Shown here piece after piece: positions 1 through 44,261 of a stretch of DNA of 64,000 bases. The notes under the pieces are model-generated. The model worked only from the letters and a program-made list of their open reading frames with translations, was not told where the DNA came from and did not search any database. Where the stretch lies: NCBI GenBank assembly GCA_026413225.1, contig CM048553.1, forward strand, positions 46,416,001-46,480,000, in the 5' to 3' direction. Both the position numbers and the translations under genes were made by a program. Within the stretch, counting starts at the first letter, position 1, and each line of letters starts with the position of its first letter. The stretch comes from Otis tarda (taxonomy: Eukaryota > Chordata > Aves > Otidiformes > Otididae).

Positions 1-3000
1 GAGCCTGTCAGACACATGTTAAATTCCAAGTGAACCTGTAGAACTATTAAGAGTGAGAGTATGATACCTGACATCCCACAGACATCAAGCACCAGAGGTA
101 TAATTACATCTAGGCCTGATCCTACATTCCCCTCTCTACTCAAAAAGTTCTCTGTAGCTAATTTTGTGTATCTACAAGATGCAGAACGAAGTCTCTTCTC
201 TGTTCAGCTACTTCCACAGAACTTTCTCTTCCTCCATCCATCTTCTCTATTTCTCGTTGGCTGTTGCAGTAAGTCTACTGGCCATAAAACATCCAACAAG
301 TCACCAGCAGTAATTAAGTTTGTTATTAAATGACTAGCAGCCACTGCCACAGGGAGGCAAATAGAAACAAATGAGAGGAGGACAACGGGGCAGAGGCTGA
401 TGGACACCTCAGCACAGATCGTCCTCGCAACACGCTCAGCTTTTGAAATGTGAGGTCCGTACATCCTGCTGACCCTGTAACAAAATACTCTCAGTACCAG
501 GAGTGCACAGCAGCTGGCACAGCAAGCAGAGGACTACTTAAAACAGCTAATAGGAATCACGAAGGATGGGGCTTAAATTTAAATCCTGCCCTTAATCAGG
601 GAATGAAAGCCTAGCTGCGGGTGACAGGCAGACACTTTCCTCAGGAAATAATTCAGCGCCTGGATTCCTCTTCTGAAGAGTACGTGCCTGAATTTCTCCT
701 TTCAAGAAGGTTGCTTATCTTTTCAGCTGGGTTAAAGCAGACTCACCCCGTGGGATGGGGGATAAATTTTGCAGTTTACTAAGATCTCACAGACTTGTGC
801 TCTCTTGAAGCCACTGCACACCAGCATTAAATTTAAAAACATGTAACAGCATTTGCAAAGATAAGAATATGTGGTTGTAAAAATACTTCATAAATAAAAG
901 AGTTGGGCACTAATAATTCATTAGGTTTCCTAAATGTGAATTAACAGATGAGCTACTTATATGTTTATAAAACAGCAATTATTTTAACTTGATGTTTAAT
1001 AACTATGAAATTGTTTTGTCAAAATCTCTCTGTGCTTGCAAATAAGCAATTACTTTTAATCATCCACAATAAAGCTCATTAAGTGATTAAGAGAAGATGA
1101 CCAGTTGAAACACTGGCTTCAATGAGAACAGATGATACCATCTGATGATATTTCTGATACAGGCTGCTTTTCAAGAGAAGAGCAACTTTTGTGTTCACAT
1201 CAAAGCACACATTTTGGACATCAGTAAACACGGTAGATCTGACTGTGGGGGATGCACAACAGGGGAGAAGGCCAATGCTTTCGCTTACGTGTCTACACTG
1301 AAGTTTCAGGGCTCCATTTGATTTTTTTTGTTTTTTTATTCCTTCAAAGAGTGCAGAGAACAGAATGTTTTGCCAACTGGAGCAGTTTCACTGAACTGTG
1401 AACAGGCGATGCTTGAAAGCCTGTCACTGAGTCTCCTGATCAGAAATGAACAAACAGCAAGCGCTGGAGGACAGGCACGCACATACACGGCGTATACACC
1501 GTGTTGTTTGGATTATTCAGCTACTAATTCAAAGCCAGTAGAAGTTCACAGCTGTAAGAAGTGCCACTGTGCAGGGTACTTAGCAAACAGGGCTTCCAAA
1601 ATAATTTCTTGGCTTTTCAAAAGCATGAGAAGACAAAGCCTCCCTGAAACTCCTTCCACGCTGCATGTAGGACAGGGGTGGGCAAGTGTCCTCTGTGCAC
1701 TGGTAACAGGTGGGCTTCAGCAGCTGCACCGTTAAATTGTTCAACAGCTTCGTATAACAAAGCTGGAAACATTCTGCCTCTGCTGCTTGCTGCGCCCGCA
1801 GGCTGATAGAGTTTGAGCTCAGAGCCCTGGCCTTATGGATCTAAGATAGGGTGACAAAGAGACAAAGGACATTTCACAGCATCTTCTCTGTGGGGGTGAA
1901 ATAGCAGTTTAGAAATCAACTGGCAATTTCACAGAAAACAATTGATTTTCTCTTTAAGTGGCATGTGGGGAAAGCAATTCTCTGTTGACCTGTGATCAAG
2001 GGAAATGGGAGATGAGGGAAGAGAAATCAAATCTATTTCTTTTTTTATCTGGCTGTTTCTCCATACGCAGCTCTGAACTTTTGGGCCAAATAAAGGAAAA
2101 TGTCAGGCTAGCCTAAGGAAGAACATGGAAGCTCCCAAGGAAAATCTCCCTTCGGAAACAGGTGGTGCAACTTCAGAACAAACTAGCAGACAAAAATGCC
2201 TTTCTTGCTAACTGCAGAGAAAGGTACCATAATTTTGAACTATCTGCACCGTGTGGTAGATCTCTCATCACCCACTGCCAAATTCTTTCACACATTTTCT
2301 GTGCAGTGCTGGGCAGATGCATATTAAACAAGACTGAGGCACCAAACCTGTAATTCGTGCTGCGAGTTCATTGCTGCACAGAGCAACAAGAAGTTTCAGG
2401 CAGGATTTGGTGAGAATCTGTGGAACATCGCTTTCAGAGGCCACACACAGAAAAGCCTCTGCTTCAGCAATGTTAATCTTTCCTCTTGATCTTCTAGAAA
2501 TGAAAAAAAAAGAATCTTTTATAAAATGACTGTCTTGCCTATGAAAGATGAATCATACTGCTTTTCAATAGAGCAGCAGGTTGCCAAGAGACCCTCTTCA
2601 AGGTTATTGTTTTGAGTACCTGCAAAAAGCCACACATTTTTTTAACGTTTTCTACTACTTAGAAAGGAAATGAGGAAGGAGATGAAAACAGACAGATGAA
2701 AACTTGACTTAGCTGACTGTAAGACTGTGTCACACAGGGAAATGTAAAGCAGATTATATAGCACAATGTGAATGATACAAAATTGGTTTAAGCCAATTTT
2801 TTTTTGTTAACAACCTCCCCTTGCAGTCCCACCCCTTCCCCCTCCCAAATTCCCAAAAGTTGGATTCATCCATAGTTTGACTTCAATACGTACAGCTTAT
2901 GCCAGAAGATTTTATACATCGGAATTTGAGACAGCAGTAAGCACCAGAGCACAGAAGGCTCCATCTCCAGCGTATACTCATTAGATTACAGCAAATAATT

Positions 3001-6000
3001 CAAGACATTTTCTGCATTCGCACTGGAAACTGCACTTGCTTTCTCAGCTGATTGCCTCTTCTGGGTTCTGTTCTAGTGCTCAAAGTTACTGCCATGAAAG
3101 CAAATATTAATTTAGCCCCAAAATCAAATTATTCACAAGCGGTGATTTTCAATGCATCACGGGCAGTAGCTAGGTGGAAGCTCTAATTTCTGTGAATTAC
3201 TGGTTGCCCGCTTAGATCAGAAAGCAAGACGTACCTCAGGTCATCAGTATTCAAACAGAAATCAGTCTTTGGCGTGTCAACCATACGCATAGGTGGGAGC
3301 CCACGTGTGATATCCTACTGGAATATGGAAAGTGGGACAAACACGGAGAACTAGAACGTTAGTCCCTATGTTATCATGGACACGGATGCTGCTGGAAATC
3401 TTTCTCGTGACGCCCACTCCAGTGACACATTCACGCTTACCATGCACACACTTCTGTAAAATGATGGGAGAGGTGACAGAATGACTGGGGACTGAACTGG
3501 TGTGATAGTCCTTCACGAGGTAGGTCAGCAGGCAACCATCAGTCCTAATGTACCCCTTTAATACCTGACACCACACCTTGCTGCAATGCATAGCCCCCAG
3601 GAACAACTGCCAGCTTTCCACCTGTTCTCTTGCCGCACTTCAAACACAGCAGAGCTGCCCCAATTGAAATTAATTCTCTTTCTTAACTTAATTTCTCAAC
3701 TTAAATTCCTCCAGCAGAAACTGCACACTGTCTTCAAAACCAATAAATACCCAAGACCAACGTCAGCATTTTTACATGTTTTTACAGCTGTTAAGTGCCA
3801 TCAAGTGTGTTATATAAATAAATCATACTATGCTATCTTACACACTAAATTGCGTAATAGCACAGGGCAATTTGCTGCAGGTGAGAAATGCTCATTAAAT
3901 GCAATTAATAAGCACTATCTGTGCACCGAAGGGCACAGGAGCTAATTATTAGAAGACACAGCGTACAAGTAACGCTTACACAGTTATGAAACCGAGGCAC
4001 TCCCACATGAAATTTCAAGGAGACGTGGGAATGACATAAATTAGGAGGTCCTGATTCTCCCCCAAGCCAAGGGACAGAGTTCCAGACATAGCACTCATAA
4101 AACAAGTGAACCCCACCACTGTCCTCACTGTGGCTGTTAGGACAGGAAACATCCCTCTATCAGCCAGACTTCATGAAGCACCCCAGGACCGGGCCAGCAA
4201 TTTCTTTTAAATAGCAATTACCTTGGCATCATGTGGGAGCACACGTGTGCCGGAGCTCACAGGCACGGGGCTGGCACCGGCATGCGTCTGCCCTGCGTCG
4301 GGCTGCTGGTGCAAAGCTGCTGGTTGGGGATGCTGGGATCTCCACTGCCGGGCATTGCAGAGGCAGCTGGGTTACACAGATCAGCCTCGCTCACGGTTTA
4401 CGTCGTAATTTTTTTTTAGAATTCAGCAAGGAAACAGTAATTTCAGGAAAAGCTCTCCAAAATCCACGTGGAGAGTTGGGGGAAGGTGAAATTCTACATG
4501 TAAACTCCTATCATCCCTTCAGCTTACTAGAATAATATTTGTTAAATGCTAACAGAACAAACCACATTTTTCCACATCAAGTGAAAATAGCAAAGGAAAA
4601 TGTTTATCAGTCTCACATAATGACAGAGCAATGGTATTTAAAAGTATGGATTCAAGAGAAATAAACTCTCCTTGTTTATCAGCAATGACAGCAATTATGC
4701 TGTCAAGTGACAGATGAGTGTTTTGATTTCCTCTTCCTGCTGTCTTTCTACCTTCAACTTACATTGTAAGCTTGCCACTGTTCATTCATCTACTATTACA
4801 GAACCACTGAGACGGGTTATTAAGCAAGAGTATTTATTTTTCAAAGCAGTCATGCCATGAAGCCACGGATACAGCTAAAACTTAACCCTACATCCTCCTC
4901 CAAAGCAGCGTGTTAGTGATGTTAAAAACACCCCGCTAGCCCGAACAGAACAGCCTAAGGAGGGAGCATCATGCCCCCGGACACGCAAACCCCAGCTCAG
5001 CACCTCGCTCACAACCCTTATATTCACAAATGCCTGCAGAAAACAGCCTAAATATGAAGGAACTGCTTGGTATCCGCACTTTGCTTCATTGTTACGGGCA
5101 GCTCCATGCACAGTCAAATTCCCACGGTGTATGGACACGGGTGTTCGTTAGTGTTTTGCCAGAAAACACAAGAAAAGAAGAGCTGTACAATAGGTTTCCT
5201 GCTAAGATGGTAATAAAGTAGAGGACAAGATAAACCTGCTCACACTCAGTGTTTTAAAAGCACTCGTGCTTTTTGCTAGATCCCCTCACGATTTTTAAGC
5301 GTCACAAAGCACAACGGTACGTGCTAGGGAAAGTGCTGGCCCTTTACCAGCCCAAGTGCACAGAAGGGGCTGAGGAGAGCACACGGCTTCCATGCATTAC
5401 ACACCAGAGGAGAGCAATACTTTGCTGTCTCTGTGCTGAAACACGTACACAATTCATGGCAGATCTCAGCTACTTTACAAGTTAGGGAAGTAGCAGCAGA
5501 GCTTGCCAAAAATTACTTTCTCAGACAGCAAAAGACTGCAATGTTGGGTAGGAAGTTGTCTTACAGGATTCGGATGCCTTGCAACATGTTCAGCCCCTTC
5601 TTTAATAATCTGCAGGTAATATGGAACAAAAGGTTCTTTTGTTGCTGCCTGGGCACGTTCCCTGACAGCTCTAAACTTTCAGCAGTCAGGAATAGCAACA
5701 AAATGCACACGTACCTATTTGCAACAGAAATTTTGCCTTTTCAGAAAAATGAACACATCTCTTAGCACAAGAAACTGTTGGCTGATCTGAGACACAAAGA
5801 CTTGATATTTGCCTAATTCTATCTGCTTTTATTTGACTCTTAAAAGCACATCTGCTTGGTAAGCCACAACAACCTTCAGCCATGTTGAGGGAGTAAAGAA
5901 TACTCAGCTCCAGCACCTTTGATAAAACCTGAAAACACTTCAGTAAGCACCTTTAGCCTTTTCTAAGAACAGACTTGTAGGTGGGCTTAAAGCATTTGGT

Positions 6001-8298
6001 GTCATTACACTTCTGAACAATTTTGTTCCCTGAAATAAATTCAGCCTGCTTTTCTCCAGCACAAAGTCTCTTCATTAGTCAGAAGAGCAGAAGATAAGAG
6101 ATGAGGAGCATACAGAAAATTACATACAATAAGCCTTCCAACATCTGATGGAACAACAGGTCTAATGGATTTATGCTCCAACATAGGTTGCACTACTCTG
6201 AGCTCACATCAACAGACCCTGCCCATCTCACCCTGCATCTGCTCTACAGAAAATACTCGCCTTCAGGACGTCAGTCTTTACTTGAGCTATGAAAGCTCTT
6301 GTCTTTAGTGTCCAAGCACTCTTGATAAACAAAGATGGAAAATACCTACCTGAAAAAGCAGCATCTGGAGAAAAAAAAAAAAAAAAAAAATCACGTGGCT
6401 CACATCCAGAATCCATGTCAAAAGCACAACTGCAGAGACTACTCTGATAATATACAGGCTTCAACAGATATTTTAAAGCTAAACAAATGGAAGGCAACTG
6501 TAACTACAGAATTCCCTGAATGACTGTAGTCATTCCCTGGACAATGAACCTAAAAAGTTACACGATCAGATCACTGGAATTTGACTGTTCATGCCAAAAA
6601 GGGAGTTCTTTTACCAAAGACACAGGAATTTAAGTAGGTTGTTGATTTTCCCCTCAAGCTGAAATCTGATTTGATAGAGAGTTAATTTTAATTTACTTTT
6701 TTAAACCTGTGGGTCCCTTTGAGCTCACATTTGATTCTTGGTGCTTTCCAAGACACACACTGAAAGCAAAGCCAAAATGTAACAACTTACAGGAGAGGAT
6801 CCCACAGTCTTGGAACTTCTAGCTGAGAAACCAAGTAGGAAGAAGCAAGTCTCTGTGTGGTCACCTCGATGAGAGTCCAGGATCATTACCAATTACATAA
6901 AGGAAAAAAAAACCCAAACCAGCAACAAAGCTCTTCAAGGAAAGCTTATGTGTGCCAGAATTATCCCATAAATCAGAGCAGGACAGCAGGCTACTCATTT
7001 GGACACACCCTGATTTACATGTGTTTGACAGCAAGTAAACTTGAAATGCTGTTAACTTTTAAAATCTATTTTGTCATCAGGAGATTGAACACCAAACACA
7101 TCTTCAGGAAACGGCAGCTATCTGGAACAGGTGCCAGGCTGCAGTCATTACTAGTATCATGGCTAAAACATGACATCCCACTGGATATTTGCTACCTGTA
7201 TGGGCTTTTTCATCACATCTGCTCTATGTGTGTGATGTCTGCATCTGCAGAGCCAGTGTTACTGAAGAGAAGGGGAAGCATGTAGGTGGTGCTGTTATTC
7301 AGCATTCTGACAAATAATCAGAATAATCAGCATCTGAAAAACATTTTAAATTAAACTGAATCCAGCCAAAAGGATACTCTACAATGTAGATATTGATCAG
7401 TTCACATTTCCATACCACGCTCCCTAATGATTTCTCCCAGTCTACTACAAGCCAATAGCTATATACAACCTCTTTAACATGGCAGTGGTTTCTTCAAGCT
7501 GTTACAAAAAAAATTCAAAACATCTTCAGTGACTGAGACACTGTAATGACAAAGACACCACCTTTTAATTTGGATAATACTAGTAAGGGTTTTAGTATCT
7601 CATATTTACTTTAGATATTTGATGTCTTGTGATGAAGCTGCAAGTATTAGTAGACAGCACTACCACGATATTAACGGTAGCTTAGTATATGCAAATTCTT
7701 GAACTACTGCAGGGCTTGTAAGCAAGCGCTCAGATGGCACTGACAGTTATGCAGGCACTTGCTTCTGTACGTGAGAGGATTTACAGTGTTCAAAAGACCA
7801 CACTTATAAATAGCAAATCACGTAAGGTGAAAAATAAAAGGAGCGTACTAATTCCAGCTATTATTGAAAGGTGGGGTAGAAGAAAAATAAAGACAAATCC
7901 TTCACATTTGGCCTGTTTTCATTGTAAGAGCTCTCCTGTAACAGCATAAAAATTCAATACAGACACAACTGTAGATGCAGAGATACTTCTCCAGAGAGCA
8001 CGCAAGGGATCCTCCGTGAAGTTCAGAACAAGAGACGGCAACAAACAGGTGGCCACTGCAGTCTTAGTGCTGCTTTGTCACTGAACATTTACCATCTGAA
8101 CGCCCCCTTGTCATACACACTGCCAGAACTCCCTAAAGAGATAGACAGCAGTTGGCATCATCTTTCCTCTAAAAATTTCTTGGGTATCTGCTACGTTTCA
8201 ACTCAACACAACATTAAAGCAAAATGAGAGAAAGAGCTTTGGTGCAAAGAAGGAAACAAAACAAGCTCATGCTGCTACAGAGCAATGCATTTTCTTGT
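1..8298. other. Downstream flank of MRPL3, no gene recognised
   Basis: In mammals NUDT16 lies on this side. No Nudix box or other coding signature is visible, and the open frames present (for example 1328-1735 plus, 3277-3621 minus, 6857-7285 plus) have no recognisable family features. A GC-richer patch lies at about 4,225-4,390. An AT-rich block with TAATTA-like motifs lies at about 890-1,095. No CR1 copy was recognised. Confidence 0.6.
6371..6390 (+). repeat. Poly(A) tract, 20 A
   Basis: Uninterrupted A20 in the downstream flank. No recognisable retroposon precedes it. Confidence 0.95.
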
Positions 8299-8725
8299 TT
8301 TATTTTGGTTTATTCTTCAAGGATCTCCCCAGATGCCAAGGCAGATGTGGAAGTTTTTTTGATTGATCAGAGTTGGCCAGAATACTTTCCACAAAAGAGA
8401 ATCTGGTAGCATTCAGAAAATTAAACAGAACCATCTTCAAAAGAACAGTTTTTCCAAAATGTGTAAGTTTTCACAGCCTGAGACAGAGGACAAAAGATCA
8501 CTGTAGACAAACTGGTGTGCTTTAAAACCTGCCCCTCATCCTCACTTGCTGCTTTAAATACAAGTTTGAAATTTGCAGTGTTAAATCTTATTATCTGACC
8601 AAAATGGCAATATCTGAAGTGTTCAAGTCAGTTGGCCAGGCTGTAATTCATAAGTTTACTTTTAAACAGCATTGCAAAGTTTATGAAAATAACAAAATTG
8701 TGTGTTTTCACTGATGTGAAGAACA
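8299..8725 (-). other. MRPL3: MRPL3 3' UTR with probable poly(A) signals
   Basis: The first canonical AATAAA hexamers on the minus strand after the stop are at 8309-8314 and 8299-8304 (TTTATT on plus). They are followed within about 40 nt by a U/GU-rich stretch (TTGTTTTGTTTCC). The inferred 3' UTR is about 430-450 nt. The signal is seen in the sequence; its use is inferred. Confidence 0.5.
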
Positions 8726-39771
<31,046 letters not shown>

Positions 39772-39800
39772 GCCCCGACCGTTGGCGGAGCCGTCGCCGG

Positions 39801-39863
39801 CTTCCGGCGTTGCCTGGTCCGGTGCTGAAAACCTTCCGTGTTGTCTCGGAAAAATGGTTCCGG
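39801..39863 (-). promoter_or_regulatory. Cluster of three ETS/GABP-type cores upstream of the MRPL3 ATG
   Basis: On the minus strand CCGGAAG occurs at 39801-39807, CGGAAG at 39833-39838 and CCGGAA at 39858-39863, that is 30-92 nt upstream of the start codon. GABP/NRF-2 sites of this kind are typical of nuclear genes for mitochondrial proteins. The motifs are seen; the function is inferred. Confidence 0.6.
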
Positions 39864-40294
39864 CTCACGCTGCCGGAGCGGGGAGGCGGTTAACTCAAAA
39901 GTTAACGTAAAAACTCCCGAACCAACCCAAAGACGTGGTCGTGCGTCAGCCTCTCACCACACCGCTGGCCCCAGCGGCTTCCAAAAGGGGCGCAGGGGGA
40001 CAGGTTACTCCTCCAGCAGAACGCACGTGGCCTGCGGCACGACTGGGGTTCAATCTGGATGGTGGCGGAGCTTCTCTGTGCCCAGGGGCGAGTGCTGCCC
40101 GAAAGCCCCTTGGGTCGGGGCTGCAGCACCCGTGGCTGAGGGAGCTTCTCTGACACGAGGGGAACACCCCAGCCAAGGGGGTGATGGGAGAGGACGTGCA
40201 GAAATAGCCATGGGCACCCTTTCCCCTCCGACCCTGCTAGGGCTGCCATCACTCCCGTGCCTCCATTATGGACTCATTAAGGACTCATTGCGGC

Positions 40295-40914
40295 CTTGAG
40301 CTGATGAAATTCAACAAATGAGCCGGCAGTGTGCGCTTGCAGCCCAGAAAGCCAGCCACATCCTAGGCTGCATCAAAAGCAGTGTGGCCAGCAGGTCGAG
40401 GGAGGTGATTCTCAGCCTCTACTCCACTCTCATGAGACCCCACCTGGAGTACTGCATCCTGCTCTGGAATCCCCAGATTTAGAAGGACATGGCCCAGTTG
40501 GAGCGGGTCCAGAGGAGGGACACAAAGATAATCAGAGGGCTGGAGCATGTCCTATGAGGACAGGCTGAGAGAAGGCTCCAGGGAGACCTTATAGTGGCCT
40601 TCCAGTACCTAAAGGGGGCTTATAGGAAAGATGGTGAGAAACTTTTTACTAGGGCCTGCTGCGACAGGACAAGGGGTAATGGTTTTAAACTAAAAAAGGG
40701 TAGATTTAGATTAGACATAAGGAAGACATTTTTCACAATGAGGGTGGTGGAACACTGGCACAGGTTGCCCAGAGAGGTGGTGGATACCCCATCCCTGGAA
40801 ACATTCAAGGCCAGGTTGGATGGGGCTCTGAGCAACCTGATCTTGTTAGAGATGTCCCTGCTTCTTGCAGATGATCTTTGAAGGTCCCTTCCAACCCAAA
40901 CCATTCTATGATTC
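40295..40914 (+). repeat. CR1 LINE, 3' portion, fairly young
   Basis: About 620 nt of CR1 3' region with standard phrases such as ACCCCACCTGGAGTACTGC, GGACATAAGGAAGACATT-like sequence and GTGGAACACTGGCACAGG, ending AACCATTCTATGATTC. It is 5' truncated, as usual for CR1. The open frames at 40594-40881 (+) and 40620-40916 (-) are parts of this repeat, not host genes. Confidence 0.95.
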
Positions 40915-41677
40915 AATTAAATAAGTGTCAATAAGGGAAAACGTCAGTGGTGGGTGAAGTTTATCGCTGGCAAGCACCACTTAGGCATACAGGGTTGCAG
41001 GACCCTTGCGTGGATTCAAAACTTTCCCCCACATAGTCATTGAGTGGATGCCTGGGGGGTTTGGGCAGAAGTGTCTCTGCTTTATCAAACTACTGTAGAG
41101 TACAGGGCTTAACTGCTTCAGATGCTCCTTGCAAGTGAGTAGGCCACTTAAGGGTGGCAGAGCAACATTTATGGGAAGTATATTTAATATTGTAGCAAAT
41201 GACATTACTGGTAAAGTTAATGCAGGTGGGCCAGGTAGAGGATTTCTGGGCAGCCTGGCACAGTGGTGGTACCTCTGACTCTCTGGCTTCAGTGAGATCT
41301 GGCTTTCATCAGTATTCAGAATTAATTCACTCTTTTTTTTTTCCTGAGCAGAGCACCAGCACAGCTGAGAGTGCACTAGGTAGGATAGTGATGGGCATAA
41401 ATCCAAGATTCCCTTTTCGTTTTAACTGAAATATATTTTTTTTTCAAAGATATGTGACTGTTCAGTGTGGTCAGCTGAAGTCTGTTGTTGCTTTTCCTCT
41501 TTACCCTGCTGCTCCATTTTCTTCCCCACTGTGGTATGTGTGTGTGGGTGTTGCACTTCGAGGCTTGTGGCTGGCTAACCAGATCTGAGGGAGGCTGTAA
41601 GCACCTCAGAGTGGATAACTGAGCAGAATTTTGGTGTTCACACCCAAAACTGTGATCCAGAAAATTACCAGCAGCTT

Positions 41678-42034
41678 TCACACACTCCTTGTTCTTATGC
41701 TTACTTCTTGCCCTTTTAAGAAGTAAACACATAATGTGTTCAGAAATGCATCTTTCAAGTTCACAGTCCGACTGATATTCCCTCTCTGAAGCTGGTTAGT
41801 CATCTCCGCTGTCACAGTGACCACTGCATCTTTTTGTTCTCTCCTGGGTGTCAAGAACAGCAACACCACAGGGGTGTTGCTAAATTTCATGTAGACGTGT
41901 TTTCTAATGGGGTCCATCAGTAGCTTGTGCTTCTGCACTGACACAGACTTCTGCACTGGGAGGAAGTAAAGATCTAAATACGTTAAAAGTAATACCTCCC
42001 ATAGAAACACCACTTTTGGACTGGCAGCCTTCAC
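41678..42034 (-). other. Unidentified protein-like open frame, possible exon or retrocopy
   Basis: A 118-codon frame whose middle (QKHKLLMDPIRKHVYMKFSN, then TPVVLLFLTPRREQKDAVVT and VTAEMTNQLQRG) has the mixed composition of a real globular protein. An acceptor-like CTTCCTCCCAGTGCAG precedes the KSVSVQKHK segment. A second frame (41376-41732) continues in another phase near its end, as after a frameshift. I recognise no family, and no mammalian gene is known to me at this place. It could equally be chance. Confidence 0.25.
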
Positions 42035-44261
42035 AAAAGAGAAGTCCCATAGGTTTCACCTGATCAGTTTGGAGGATCTCCCCAACTATGCAATGAAATT
42101 GGAAAAACAGAAAAGAGAAGATGTGAGTGCAGCCAACTGATGGTTTGCAGTGAATGTTGCAAGCAAATGCAACAGCTCACTCATCTAGCTCTCTGATTGC
42201 CGAGATTGTCTCTGGTAAAGCGCAACTTCTCAGCCCAGGACTGCAGGTACAAGTAAGACCTATGAGTGAAGGAGGAGGATAGTGCTATAAACTGGATTTT
42301 CCTTGTGGCAAATGGCACTTCCTGTAAATAAAGGGAAAAAACAACCTGATGAGTGTAACCTTATCCTAGGAGTCCTCCAACTCATCCTTCCCATTCTAAA
42401 AAAAATGTGAATGTAAATGTACCAATGGTTTGTGCCTGAAATGTCCATGCTACTTAGGAGTGAAGGGAGTTTGGCTAGCACCTCTTTCACTCTGGAAAGG
42501 TTGGATATTTATTTAGGTGTGACTGCAAGACCCGTAATCCCACTCTGAATAACGAGTTGGGTCCTTTCTAGGAGTAAGCTGTTTTCCGTTCGTGCAGCCA
42601 GAGAGGCAAGCTGAAGGAGGTAGCTCTGTTTAACTCGTCAGCAAAGATCTTACTGCAACACAATCATGAAGCTTACTAAGACACAGGCGGTTCTATCACA
42701 GTATTTGGTGTTTGGGTAAACTCAAGGGATGTAGTTGGGTGTTGCAGAGCTGCAGGGCTCTGTCATGCAAATCTACTGGGAACTAGGGCCTTCCACCTGT
42801 CTATTTGTTGGATTATCACTTCTGCAACCCGCAGCAAGCTTTGGCTTAGACCACTGTTCTCCGTTCCACTTAGCAGGTCTCTTAACAGATCAAACTGTAA
42901 ACCTTTTAGCTGTCCTCAGCTGTGTGCCTTTGATATTTGGAGACTAAAATAAAAGACATGTTTTAAAGCAAGACTATTATTATAATCTTGTTTTCATGTC
43001 ATATCTGTAGATTCTTTCATCAAATGCTACAAAACACTATAGAGCTTATCATGGTAAGAACTTCACTAAGTAGCTTTTACTTTAGGGTAATAAGCAATTA
43101 GCAGTGTATTAACACTTTTTAAAAAATTATAGTAGAGTTAGTTTCTCCTACATGACTAAAAATACAACTTAGCTCAGTATCTGGTTCAAGAATTATGGGT
43201 GTATTTTAGGCTAATAGGGATCATGGGTATCTGAGTATTCTGAGACTTTTGGGTTTTGAGTCAGATTTGAGAGACAGTAAAAAGGAAGGCAGGATTGCCG
43301 TTAGCAGAGAAGGTATTTTAGATCATCAATTACCTCAAAAGGACAAGATATAATTATTTTAAAGGATTTAAAATGATCCATCAAAAAGCAGTAGAAGTTA
43401 AAATTTGCATTAAAAAATCTACAAGAGAAATTGATAGCTGTTCAGCCTAAAGGCAGAATGGCCTCACTAAAACCCTAAGTAGATAAAACAGGAGAAAAAA
43501 TGCCATTTCAGAGATATATTCATATACTTAATGATATTTCCCTGCACAAAGCCCATACTATCTTATTGCACTAAGCAGCTTGGAGCAATGAAAATGACAT
43601 TCAAAGCCTCATTAGAAAGCCTTTACCATATGGCTAGTTTTGTCTTCTGTGCATTCTCCTACACCAGCTCACCACACTATTACGTGTTTGTTTGACATGC
43701 TGGGTTCTGTAGAGATTGAAGGAGATTTCCAAATGATTTTTCAATATCATGGGGATGTCATTTCAAATACCTTGAGGGCTGCTACAGAATTACTGATGTA
43801 TATTACCACTGATAATGATCTGCTTTTTAAGCAAACAACATTTATAATCTGAATTGTGTGAAGTAAACAAAGATCTGCAACAACTGTGATTCTCTTGAGA
43901 CACTTATATAGACCACCTACATACATGAAAATGACTGATGATTTATATAGCGCAGCATACATTAACCCATTGATGTCTGCATTTTATGTGATGCTGCATT
44001 AGAGAAGCACCTTGTAACATCTCTGCTAATAAAGAGCTGTAACTGCCCAATTCTGTGTAACCATAAACGCTTCAAAAATCAGCTTAGCCAAAGATTGTAT
44101 GTACCAGAAGGACAATTTATCTGATTCCTAATTTTTCTTGCTGAAAGCTTTCTTTTACTTTCCTTCAGTCTGGCAAATAACAAAAAGGCTTGACCCCTCC
44201 TCAACTGTACATTAAATCCCTAATTCCATGCCCCAGGGCAAAGTAATATTCTTTATGTGGT

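Noticed and set aside
1328-1735. Plus-strand 135-codon frame
   Set aside because: No family features, begins in a T-rich tract, and no supporting exon structure.
3277-3621. Minus-strand 114-codon frame in the downstream flank
   Set aside because: No recognisable motif, no splice or promoter context, and no known neighbour gene that it could represent.
6857-7285. Plus-strand 142-codon frame
   Set aside because: Lysine- and serine-rich with no recognisable domain; looks like chance.
1-8298. Possible NUDT16 gene, expected from mammalian order
   Set aside because: No Nudix box or other matching segment is seen; it may lie further away or be missing.
40594-40916. Open frames of 95 and 98 codons on both strands
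   Set aside because: They are translations of the CR1 3' region.
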